Program-made: the position numbers and the translations under genes | Assembly: GCA_017613595.1 (NCBI GenBank) | Contig: JAGADM010000021.1 | Location: 1 to 14,868, forward strand | Length of the DNA stretch: 14,868 nucleotides | Direction: 5' to 3' | Source of the DNA: Lachnospiraceae bacterium | GTDB lineage: Bacteria > Bacillota_A > Clostridia > Lachnospirales > Lachnospiraceae | Shown: positions 1-6,797 of the stretch, one piece after another | How positions within the stretch are numbered: the stretch's first letter is position 1 | Layout: every line of letters begins with the position of its first letter | Notes under the pieces: model-generated | The model's database searches: none | Seen by the model: the letters and a program-made list of their open reading frames with translations, nothing else | What the model was told of the DNA's origin: nothing

Positions 1-13
1 TAAAAAGTGTTTC

Positions 14-22
14 TGTTATTAT
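14..22 (+). promoter_or_regulatory. Possible extended -10 promoter element for rpmB
   Basis: A TG-T-TATTAT element (14-22) fits an extended -10 box about 54 bases before the rpmB start. The matching -35 would lie outside the window, so only half of the promoter can be judged. A small palindrome, TTCACAAGTGAA (49-60), lies just before the ribosome binding site and has no assigned role. Confidence 0.35.
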
Positions 23-75
23 GTGAATGTTCGGGTTATTGCAACCAATTCACAAGTGAAGGAGGTGCTTGTATC

Positions 76-273
76 ATGGCAAAATGTGAGATTTGTGATA
101 AGGGTGCACTTTTCGGCAGACAGATCAGCATTACGCGTAGTCAGGTTTCCGGAAGAGCTAATAAGATGTGGAAATCCAATGTGAAGACGGTTCGCGTAAA
201 GGTTAACGGCGGAACCCAGAAGATGCATGTATGCACTTCGTGTCTCCGTTCCGGTTTAGTGGAAAGAGCATAA
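76..273 (+). CDS. rpmB: 50S ribosomal protein L28
   Basis: This 65-residue protein is ribosomal protein L28 (bL28), a component of the large ribosomal subunit. It starts MAKCEICDKG and carries two CxxC pairs (C4/C7 and C53/C56), the zinc-ribbon form of L28. The central part is the typical basic GRQISITRSQ / SGRANKMWKSNVK region. The start at 76 is chosen because AAGGAGG (59-65) lies 10 bases before it and because family members begin here; an in-frame ATG at 7 would add an unlikely 23-residue leader. The length is normal for the zinc-binding form. It is followed by its own terminator, so it is probably a single-gene transcript. In Bacillota rpmB lies next to the asp23-like/fakA pair, as here. 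Confidence 0.97.
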   Translation: MAKCEICDKGALFGRQISITRSQVSGRANKMWKSNVKTVRVKVNGGTQKMHVCTSCLRSGLVERA

Positions 274-280
274 TGATTCA

Positions 281-316
281 GGGGTGTTGCCGTAGGGCGA
301 TACCCCTTTTTTCTTT
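281..316 (+). terminator. Rho-independent terminator of rpmB
   Basis: An 11-bp stem (281-291 pairing with 296-306, including G-T pairs at 286/301 and 288/299) has a four-base GTAG loop and is followed by TTTTTTCTTT (307-316). It starts eight bases after the rpmB stop codon. Confidence 0.92.
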
Positions 317-340
317 GTTTTTATCAGAAGATTGCCGATA

Positions 341-373
341 TAAACACATTTTACGAAAAATGTGTTTATTTTT
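341..373 (+). promoter_or_regulatory. Perfect 12-bp palindrome with T-tract upstream of the asp23-like gene
   Basis: TAAACACATTTT (341-352) pairs without mismatch with AAAATGTGTTTA (357-368) across the four-base loop ACGA, and TTTTT follows (369-373). The stem is AT-rich. It may be a second, weaker terminator after rpmB, or an operator for the asp23-fakA unit, whose promoter must lie between here and 497. AT-rich boxes around 391-401 (TATGTTAATAT) are possible -10 sequences, but no convincing -35 is visible. Confidence 0.5.
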
Positions 374-497
374 CTGCCATTTGGTGGTAATATGTTAATA
401 TCTATGAGTTTGTTTTCTGCTGCGCGGAAGGAACCTCATGACGCAGCTGCGCCGTGAGACGATTCCGAACGGTACATCACAGATTAGGAGGGAACCT

Positions 498-854
498 ATG
501 GACGGAACGATTACCAATTGCAACGGTGATGTATATATTGATTTGGATGTTATCGCGAATTACGCAGGGTCTGCTGCCACCGAGTGTTTCGGTGTTGTCG
601 GAATGGCTGCCGTAAGCATGAAGGACGGCCTTACCAAGCTTCTTCGCAAGGATTCGCTGAAGCACGGTGTGAAGGTTAAGCTTGCGGACAACCGCATTAC
701 GATCGACCTGCACATTATTGTTTCCTACGGCATCAGCATTCAGGCTGTATGCACCAATCTCTACGAGAATGTCAAGTACCGTGTGGAGGATTTCACCGGA
801 CTGAATGTCGAAAAGCTGAATATTTATGTGGACGGCGTCCGCGTTATTGATTAA
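498..854 (+). CDS. Asp23/Gls24 family envelope stress-type protein (YloU-like)
   Basis: This 118-residue protein belongs to the Asp23/Gls24 family (formerly DUF322), like B. subtilis YloU. Family features seen are the start MDGTITNCNGDVYIDLDVIA, the FGVVGMAAV segment near residues 31-39, the VSYGISIQAVCTNL segment near 75-88, and the end VEKLNIYVDGVRVID. In staphylococci the family member Asp23 lies at the membrane under the cell wall; the biochemical role is unknown. The start at 498 is preferred because AGGAGGG (486-492) lies five bases upstream and the family begins at this point. An in-frame ATG at 438 would add 20 residues, and it too has a weaker AAGGAA site (428-433). The gene directly precedes fakA; its TAA (852-854) touches the next frame, so the two are one operon. 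It has no signal peptide or membrane helix. Confidence 0.9.
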   Translation: MDGTITNCNGDVYIDLDVIANYAGSAATECFGVVGMAAVSMKDGLTKLLRKDSLKHGVKVKLADNRITIDLHIIVSYGISIQAVCTNLYENVKYRVEDFTGLNVEKLNIYVDGVRVID

Positions 855-904
855 TGATATTGCACGCCGGCCCGTTCGGGTTTTTGGCAAAAGGAGGAAG
901 GAAA

Positions 905-2578
905 GTGGCACTTACAACGGTAGATGCTTCACTCTTGAAACGGATGTTCCTGACAGGAGCGAAGAATCTGGAATCACAGAAGGAAATCATCAACGAGCTT
1001 AACGTATTCCCCGTTCCGGATGGGGATACCGGTACGAATATGACGCTGACGATCATGTCGGCGGTGAAAGAGATCAGCCAGATGCCCGACGATTCGATGC
1101 AGTCGGTATCGAAGGCCATCTCGTCCGGTTCCTTAAAGGGCGCGCGCGGAAACTCCGGTGTTATCCTTTCCCAGCTGTTCCGCGGTTTCTGCAAGGGAAT
1201 CAAGGGCTGTGAGGAGCTTAACGTACAGATTGCCGCAGAGGCATTCGATAAAGCAGTTGATACCGCATACAAGGCGGTTATGAAGCCGAAGGAAGGAACC
1301 ATTCTTACCGTAGCGAGAGCAGGTGCGGAAGCAGCTGCCGAGATCGCGGATTATACCGAGGACGTGGAAGAGTTCCTCGATAAGGTTATCGAGCGGATGC
1401 AGACCGCGCTTGACAATACGCCGGAGCTTCTCCCCGTATTGAAAGAGGCAGGCGTTGTCGATTCCGGCGGAACGGGTCTTCTTTCCGTTATGCGCGGCGC
1501 AAGAATGGGCCTTGCCGGCGAGGACATCGATCCCGAGTCCCTGATGAACCAGGGCGGCGAGTCTTCGGCGAAGAAGGCGGGCGGCGCACGTTCGGACGAG
1601 ATTTCGACGGCCGACATCAAGTTCGGCTACTGTACCGAGTTTATCATTCTCCTCGAGAAGGATTTCACCGCGAAAGAGGAGACCGATTTCAAGACATTTC
1701 TTGCATCCATCGGTGATTCCATTGTCTGCGTAGCGGACGAGGACGTCGTAAAAGTGCATGTACATACGAATGACCCCGGTCTTGCCATCCAGAAGGCTCT
1801 GACCTACGGTCAGCTTTCCCGCATGAAGATCGACAACATGCGTGAAGAGCACCGCGAACTCGTTGTCGAGGGCGGCGCCAAAGCGGAAGAAGCTCCGAAG
1901 GCACCCGCTGCACCGGCCAAGGAGATGGGATTTATCTCCGTGAGCGTCGGCGACGGCATGAATGAGATTTTCCGCGGCCTCGGTGTTGACTATGTGATCG
2001 AGGGCGGCCAGACGATGAACCCGAGCACGGAGGACATGCTCAAGGCCATCGAGCAGGTCAATGCGAAGAATATCTTCATTCTTCCGAATAACGGCAACGT
2101 CATTCTGGCAGCCAGCCAGGCGAAAGCGCTTACCGAGGATAAGAATATCATCGTAATCCCTTCGAAGACCGCTCCGCAGGGTATCAGCGCGATGGTAAGC
2201 TTCCTTGCCGATTCCGATGTGGAAACCAACGAGCAGATGATGACCGAAGCTCTCGGAGCCGTTAAGAGCGGCGAGATCACCTATGCGGTTCGCGACACCG
2301 TATTTGAGGGACTCGAGATCAAATCCGGCGACATAATGGGCATTTCGGATAAGGGAATCCTGAACGTAGGCAGTGAAGTCAGTGATGTAACGGTCGAGCT
2401 TGCAGGCAAGCTGATCGATGATGAGTCCGGTCTTGTCAGCATTTATTACGGCGCCGATGTGACCGAAAAGGATGCCGAGGAAATTGCCTCTCGTATCGCG
2501 GATCAATACCCCGATGTTGATGTGGAAGTTCACTTCGGAGGTCAGCCGGTATATTATTACCTGCTTTCCGTAGAATAA
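905..2578 (+). CDS. fakA: Fatty acid kinase catalytic subunit FakA (DhaL domain, YloV-like)
   Basis: This protein of about 557 residues is the ATP-binding subunit of fatty acid kinase. It phosphorylates exogenous fatty acids held by FakB carrier proteins, giving acyl-phosphates for phospholipid synthesis. The N-terminal DhaL kinase domain (about 1-200) has the metal and ATP site in NVFPVPDGDTGTNM (D39, D41), then GARGNSGVILSQLFRGF and GVVDSGGTGL. The middle domain carries C243, H285 and H287 (in YCTEF and KVHVHT), matching the zinc-binding Cys and two His known from FakA. After a Pro/Ala-rich linker (about 323-340) comes a DegV/EDD-like C-terminal domain. The GTG start at 905 is chosen because AAAAGGAGG (889-897) lies seven bases before it. 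An ATG at 854 in the same frame has no ribosome binding site and would add 17 non-family residues. No fakB lies in this window. The length matches B. subtilis YloV. Confidence 0.95.
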   Translation: MALTTVDASLLKRMFLTGAKNLESQKEIINELNVFPVPDGDTGTNMTLTIMSAVKEISQMPDDSMQSVSKAISSGSLKGARGNSGVILSQLFRGFCKGIKGCEELNVQIAAEAFDKAVDTAYKAVMKPKEGTILTVARAGAEAAAEIADYTEDVEEFLDKVIERMQTALDNTPELLPVLKEAGVVDSGGTGLLSVMRGARMGLAGEDIDPESLMNQGGESSAKKAGGARSDEISTADIKFGYCTEFIILLEKDFTAKEETDFKTFLASIGDSIVCVADEDVVKVHVHTNDPGLAIQKALTYGQLSRMKIDNMREEHRELVVEGGAKAEEAPKAPAAPAKEMGFISVSVGDGMNEIFRGLGVDYVIEGGQTMNPSTEDMLKAIEQVNAKNIFILPNNGNVILAASQAKALTEDKNIIVIPSKTAPQGISAMVSFLADSDVETNEQMMTEALGAVKSGEITYAVRDTVFEGLEIKSGDIMGISDKGILNVGSEVSDVTVELAGKLIDDESGLVSIYYGADVTEKDAEEIASRIADQYPDVDVEVHFGGQPVYYYLLSVE

Positions 2579-2585
2579 GACCTGT

Positions 2586-2617
2586 AGGGGCTGAGTATTT
2601 CAGCCCCTTTTATATTT
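2586..2617 (+). terminator. Rho-independent terminator between fakA and recG
   Basis: AGGGGCTGA (2586-2594) pairs with TCAGCCCCT (2600-2608) across a five-base loop, followed by TTTTATATTTT. It begins eight bases after the fakA stop and ends only a few bases before the recG Shine-Dalgarno GGAGG (2621-2625), so recG needs read-through or a promoter inside fakA. Confidence 0.88.
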
Positions 2618-2630
2618 TCCGGAGGATGTC

Positions 2631-4646
2631 ATGTATCTTTCTGACCCGATTAAAAAAGTGAAGGGGATCGGAGACCGTACCGCAGCGCTTTACGCGAAGC
2701 TGGGGATTGTTACGGTCGGCGAACTGATCGGGTATTTTCCGCGCGAATACGAGCGCTATGAGGCACCCGTACTGATCAGCGCGGCGCAGGACGGAAGCGT
2801 CTGCACAGTGGAAGGTATCTTAACAGAGTCGGCAAAACCGGTTCCCGGCAACGCGCGGCGCATGATCATCGCGCGCATCCGCGATGTCTCCGGAGAGATG
2901 GAATTCCGCTGGTTCAACAGCCCTTATATCTTAAAGCAGCTTCCGCTCGGGCGGAGGCTTCTGTTCCGCGGCAAGGTCAGCAAGCGCGGCAGGACCGTAT
3001 GCATGATGCAGCCCGAGATCTTTACGGGAGACGCTTACCGAACGCGTATGCGTTCCCTGCGGCCGGTATACCATCTGACTGCGGGACTCAGCAGCAACGC
3101 GATCTCAAAAGCCGTTACGTCGGCGCTTGCGGTGACCGAGATCCCGGATCCGATGCCGCAGAAGATGCGCCGGCAGCGCGGATTCATGAAACTTTCGGAT
3201 GCCTACAGCGAGATTCATGCGCCGAAGGATGAGACGGTCACGAGAGAGGCCGTACGAAGACTTGCTTACGATGAGTTCTACCGCTTCTTACTGTCGGTAA
3301 GACATATGAAGATGAGCATTCTCAGGGAAGCCAACAGCTGTGTGATCGAAAAGCATTCCCATGCGGACGCAATCCTCGGAAGTCTTCCTTACGAACTGAC
3401 GGGAGCGCAGAAGAGAGCCGTAGCGGAAATTACCAATGACATACAGGGCGCCTACCCGATGCAGCGCCTTTTACAGGGCGATGTAGGCTCGGGTAAGACA
3501 ATCGTTGCGCTTCTGGCCCTTTCGATGTGCGCGGAATCGGGCTTCCAGGGCTGCCTGATGGCGCCGACCGAAGTACTGGCGCGCCAGCATTATGATACGT
3601 TTTGTAAGCTTCTTGCGCCGTTCGGCGTAAAGATTGCCCTTTTAGCCGGTTCGCAGAGCGCCGCGGTGCGCAGAAAGACGCTTGCCGGTCTTGCGGCCGG
3701 CGAGTTCGATATCGCCATCGGAACGCACGCGCTCTTTCAGGACAGCGTGACATTTGCCCGCCTCGGACTGGTCATCGTCGATGAGCAGCACCGTTTCGGC
3801 GTAAAGCAGCGTGAGATGCTTCTTCGTAAAGGCATGACGCCGCACCTTCTTATCATGAGCGCGACGCCGATCCCGCGTACGCTTGCGATGATGCTGTACG
3901 GCGATATGGATATATCCCTTCTGGACGAGCAGCCTTCCGACCGTCTGCCGGTCAAATCCTGCGTTGTCGACGGTTCCTACCGGCCGACAACGTACCGTTT
4001 TATCCGCGAACAGGCGGCAGCCGGCGGCCAGGTCTATGTCATCTGCCCGATGATCGAGGAAAGCGAGAACGCGGAGGGGGAAAATGTGACCGAATACACC
4101 GTCAAACTCCGTGAAGAACTTCCGGGGCTTACCGTTGAAGCGCTGCACGGACAGATGGACGGAGCGGAGAAGAACCGAATCCTCGGCGACTTTGCCTCCG
4201 GCAGGATCAACGTTTTAGTCAGTACGACCGTTATCGAAGTCGGGATCAACGTTCCGAACGCGACGGTTATGATGATAGAGAATGCCGAACGCTTCGGACT
4301 GTCCGCGCTGCACCAGTTAAGGGGCCGTGTCGGAAGAGGCGCGAAGCAGTCCTACTGCATCTTCATTCAGGGCAATGAGGATGCGGAGAGCAGAGAGCGT
4401 CTGAACGTGCTTTTAAAGGCGAAGAACGGCTTTGAGATCGCGGAAGAGGACCTGCGGCTTCGCGGTCCTGGCGATTTCTTCGGAATCCGCCAGAGCGGCG
4501 GCATGGACTTTAAGATTGCGGACATTATCCGTGACGCGGCTGTTCTGAAGGACGCGAAAGAGGATATTGAGGCGCTCAGTACCGAGGAATCGGAGGCGCA
4601 GTACAATAATCTGATTGCAGAAAGATCGGATATTGTAGTATACTAA
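2631..4646 (+). CDS. recG: ATP-dependent DNA helicase RecG
   Basis: RecG is a superfamily 2 helicase that reverses stalled replication forks and processes branched recombination intermediates in the cytoplasm. The 671-residue length is normal. Residues 1-150 form the wedge/OB-fold region with a helix-hairpin-helix-like VKGIGDRTAALYAKLGI near the N-terminus. The motor has LTGAQKRAV near 257-265, Walker A GDVGSGKT (283-290), APTEVLARQH near 311-320, Walker B DEQH (384-387) and SATPIPRTL (410-418). The second RecA-like lobe has STTVIEVGINVPNA and HQLRGRVGRG, and the C-terminus carries the RecG-type LRGPGDFFGIRQSG. GGAGG (2621-2625) lies five bases before the ATG. It is intact. It is followed by the GT-C-like membrane genes within 60 bases, so these are probably read from the same transcript although their roles are unrelated. 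Confidence 0.97.
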   Translation: MYLSDPIKKVKGIGDRTAALYAKLGIVTVGELIGYFPREYERYEAPVLISAAQDGSVCTVEGILTESAKPVPGNARRMIIARIRDVSGEMEFRWFNSPYILKQLPLGRRLLFRGKVSKRGRTVCMMQPEIFTGDAYRTRMRSLRPVYHLTAGLSSNAISKAVTSALAVTEIPDPMPQKMRRQRGFMKLSDAYSEIHAPKDETVTREAVRRLAYDEFYRFLLSVRHMKMSILREANSCVIEKHSHADAILGSLPYELTGAQKRAVAEITNDIQGAYPMQRLLQGDVGSGKTIVALLALSMCAESGFQGCLMAPTEVLARQHYDTFCKLLAPFGVKIALLAGSQSAAVRRKTLAGLAAGEFDIAIGTHALFQDSVTFARLGLVIVDEQHRFGVKQREMLLRKGMTPHLLIMSATPIPRTLAMMLYGDMDISLLDEQPSDRLPVKSCVVDGSYRPTTYRFIREQAAAGGQVYVICPMIEESENAEGENVTEYTVKLREELPGLTVEALHGQMDGAEKNRILGDFASGRINVLVSTTVIEVGINVPNATVMMIENAERFGLSALHQLRGRVGRGAKQSYCIFIQGNEDAESRERLNVLLKAKNGFEIAEEDLRLRGPGDFFGIRQSGGMDFKIADIIRDAAVLKDAKEDIEALSTEESEAQYNNLIAERSDIVVY

Positions 4647-4663
4647 AAGGTAAGCATGATGCG

Positions 4664-4686
4664 GTCCCGGCAGCTGAGCCCGGGAC
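4664..4686 (+). other. GC-rich hairpin between recG and the first membrane protein gene
   Basis: GTCCCGG (4664-4670) pairs perfectly with CCGGGAC (4680-4686) across a nine-base loop. No T-tract follows, so it is not a standard terminator. It lies just before the ATG at 4704 and could mark an mRNA processing or stability site, or a translational control element. Its presence is one reason to doubt the upstream start at 4656. Confidence 0.5.
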
Positions 4687-4703
4687 ACAGGGGGTATCAC
4701 GGA

Positions 4704-6797
4704 ATGCTCGGATGTTTGTATTTCTTCATCTGTATCGGAGTGGGGTTCGTTATATGCGAATTGTGCTTCCCGAAGCTTTCAATCTACGGAAATAAGACTT
4801 ATAACGGCGCGACGGCGGAGATTCCGTCGCTTTTCGTGTGTCTTCCGGCATGGAGCATCTTCGGAACCATCCCGATGACGTGGTTAACCTATATTATCGG
4901 ATACATCTTTCAGAACAAGCGTCATCCGCTTTTCTACGCGGACGCGGTCATGATGCCGCTTGGAATCATAGTGCTTCTGGTATTCCTGATCCGCAGGCGC
5001 GTTAAGAACCGTAAGACCTTTCAGAACATTATCGATAACATCGGGTTCGGAGAGCTTCTGTTCGTCCTGGTCGTAACCGTCCTCTATATGATTCTCTTCT
5101 TCTGGACATTCTACTGCCGCGATGACAAATACTATATCGGCTGGACCGTGCAGAGCGATTTCTCGCCGCATATCGGCATGATCCGCTCCTTTGCCCTCGG
5201 CAATAACTTCCCGACCCAGTACTCGCATTTTGCGGGTGCCGACATCAAATACCATTTCCTGTTCCAGTTCTTCGTGGGCAATCTGAACTACCTCGGACTG
5301 CGGCTCGACTGGGCGTTCAATTTCCCGAGCATCTGGTTCATGGTTTGCACCTATATGCTTCTGTATTTCTACGCCGTCAAACTGACCGGTAAGAAAGCGG
5401 TCGGCTGGCTGACGACATTCCTGTTCTCATTCCGGAGTTCTTACGCGTTTCTTGATTTCGCTGCGTCCCTTCCGAAAGGGCAGACGATCGGCGAAACGTA
5501 TATGGCCGATCCGACATTCATCGGTACGACCGAGCATGAGGACTGGGGACTCTGGAACCTGAACGTGTACTGCAACCAGCGTCACCTTGCGATCGGTCTG
5601 TGCGTGCTTCTGTTCCTGCTTATCTACTTCACGCAGTTCCTGTACGGACAGGCGAAGAGAGTGAAAGAACAGGCGGATCAGAAACTGCTGCAGTTCCTTA
5701 CGGACAATCCGGAAGAGGAACTGCTTCCCGGCGAAAAGTTCGAATACATGGTACGGGAGTCGCTTCTTCGAAAGGAAGGCTGGTTCAGCCGCAACTGGAC
5801 CAAAGCGGCCGCCTGCGGCATTCTTCTCGGGCTCTGCAGCTTCTTTAACGGCGCGTGCGTGATTGCCTGCCTGTGCGTCCTCTTCGTGATGGCATGGGCG
5901 TCCGACCGCCGGTTGGAGTTTGCGCTTACGGCGGCGATCGCAGTGATCATCTCCACACTTACCACGAAGTTCTTCATCGACGGAAACGCTCTTAATCCGA
6001 CCTTTTATTTCGGATTCTTGGCGAAGAACCGCACGTTCTTCGGCGTGATCAAGTACATCATCACCCTTTGCGGCCTGCTTCCGTTTACGATCCTTGCCTC
6101 GCAGTTTTTCATTAACCGCGTGGGCAAGTTCCTGACGTTCGCATTTACCGCTCCGGTCATCCTCGCATTTACCTGCTCGATGACCATCGATATCGCGGTC
6201 AACCATAAGTACATCATGATCGGGATCATGCTCTTATGCATTCCGGCGGCAGTGCTTCTTACGAAGATATGGCAGCAGCGGGGGATTTACGCGAAGGGCA
6301 TAGCCATCCTGCTTGCGGTTTCGCTTACGATCACCGGAATCTACGAATTCCAGGTTGTTCTCGGCCGCAACGAAATGAAGAGGAACCACGTATGGATAAT
6401 CGATGAGGATTCGGATTTATGCCGCTGGGTTAAGGCCAACGCGACATCAAAGGATATCTTCCTTACGAGCTGGTATTCGCTGAACGAATATGTGCTCGGC
6501 GGCGCGATGTTATACTTCGGCTGGCCTTATTACGCATGGTCCGCCGGCTATGACACGTACGGCCGCGAAAAACTCGTATATCAGATGTATGAGGCTTCCA
6601 CACCCGATGAACTCGACGCGCTCGTCAAGGAGTGCGGTATCCGCTACATCGTCGTCGACGATGAGGTGCGGGAGAGAGAAGAGTTTGTCGTGAATGAGGA
6701 AAATATAATCAATACGTATCTGCTTGTGTACAATGACGGCAAGACGCGGATCTTCGACGCAAGCAAGAGACACGGTGCAACAGGGGGAGAACAATGA
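4704..6797 (+). CDS. Polytopic membrane protein, probable GT-C type glycosyltransferase
   Basis: This very hydrophobic protein of about 697 residues has roughly 12-14 predicted membrane helices and a soluble C-terminal part from about residue 560. After the fourth helix a loop carries SDFSPHIGMIRSF (151-163) with GNNFP and HFAGADIKYH soon after. This acidic residue and His in an early external loop resemble GT-C glycosyltransferases, which move sugars from lipid-linked donors on the outer membrane face. The C-terminal part has a CGIRYIVVDD strand like the soluble tail of such enzymes. The exact family is not certain, and donor and acceptor are unknown. The start at 4704 follows AGGGGG (4690-4695) with eight bases spacing and puts a membrane helix at the N-terminus. 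An alternative ATG at 4656 (AAAAGG, 4645-4650) would add 16 Arg/Gly/His-rich residues. The stop overlaps the next start as ATGA (6794-6797), so both products are probably made together. It does not resemble MraY, MurJ or any transporter I know. Confidence 0.8.
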   Translation: MLGCLYFFICIGVGFVICELCFPKLSIYGNKTYNGATAEIPSLFVCLPAWSIFGTIPMTWLTYIIGYIFQNKRHPLFYADAVMMPLGIIVLLVFLIRRRVKNRKTFQNIIDNIGFGELLFVLVVTVLYMILFFWTFYCRDDKYYIGWTVQSDFSPHIGMIRSFALGNNFPTQYSHFAGADIKYHFLFQFFVGNLNYLGLRLDWAFNFPSIWFMVCTYMLLYFYAVKLTGKKAVGWLTTFLFSFRSSYAFLDFAASLPKGQTIGETYMADPTFIGTTEHEDWGLWNLNVYCNQRHLAIGLCVLLFLLIYFTQFLYGQAKRVKEQADQKLLQFLTDNPEEELLPGEKFEYMVRESLLRKEGWFSRNWTKAAACGILLGLCSFFNGACVIACLCVLFVMAWASDRRLEFALTAAIAVIISTLTTKFFIDGNALNPTFYFGFLAKNRTFFGVIKYIITLCGLLPFTILASQFFINRVGKFLTFAFTAPVILAFTCSMTIDIAVNHKYIMIGIMLLCIPAAVLLTKIWQQRGIYAKGIAILLAVSLTITGIYEFQVVLGRNEMKRNHVWIIDEDSDLCRWVKANATSKDIFLTSWYSLNEYVLGGAMLYFGWPYYAWSAGYDTYGREKLVYQMYEASTPDELDALVKECGIRYIVVDDEVREREEFVVNEENIINTYLLVYNDGKTRIFDASKRHGATGGEQ

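Noticed and set aside
866..888. Weak hairpin with T5 between asp23 and fakA (CCC-GTTC-GGG-TTTTT)
   Set aside because: The stem has only three to four good pairs and sits inside the fakA leader, so a working terminator is unlikely.
854..904. ATG at 854 as the fakA start
   Set aside because: It has no ribosome binding site, and its 17 extra residues are unlike family members, whereas the GTG at 905 has an excellent site.
1133..2533. Long open frame of 466 codons on the minus strand opposite fakA
   Set aside because: It has no family resemblance and no ribosome binding site, and it mirrors the codon bias of fakA, which is clearly the real gene.
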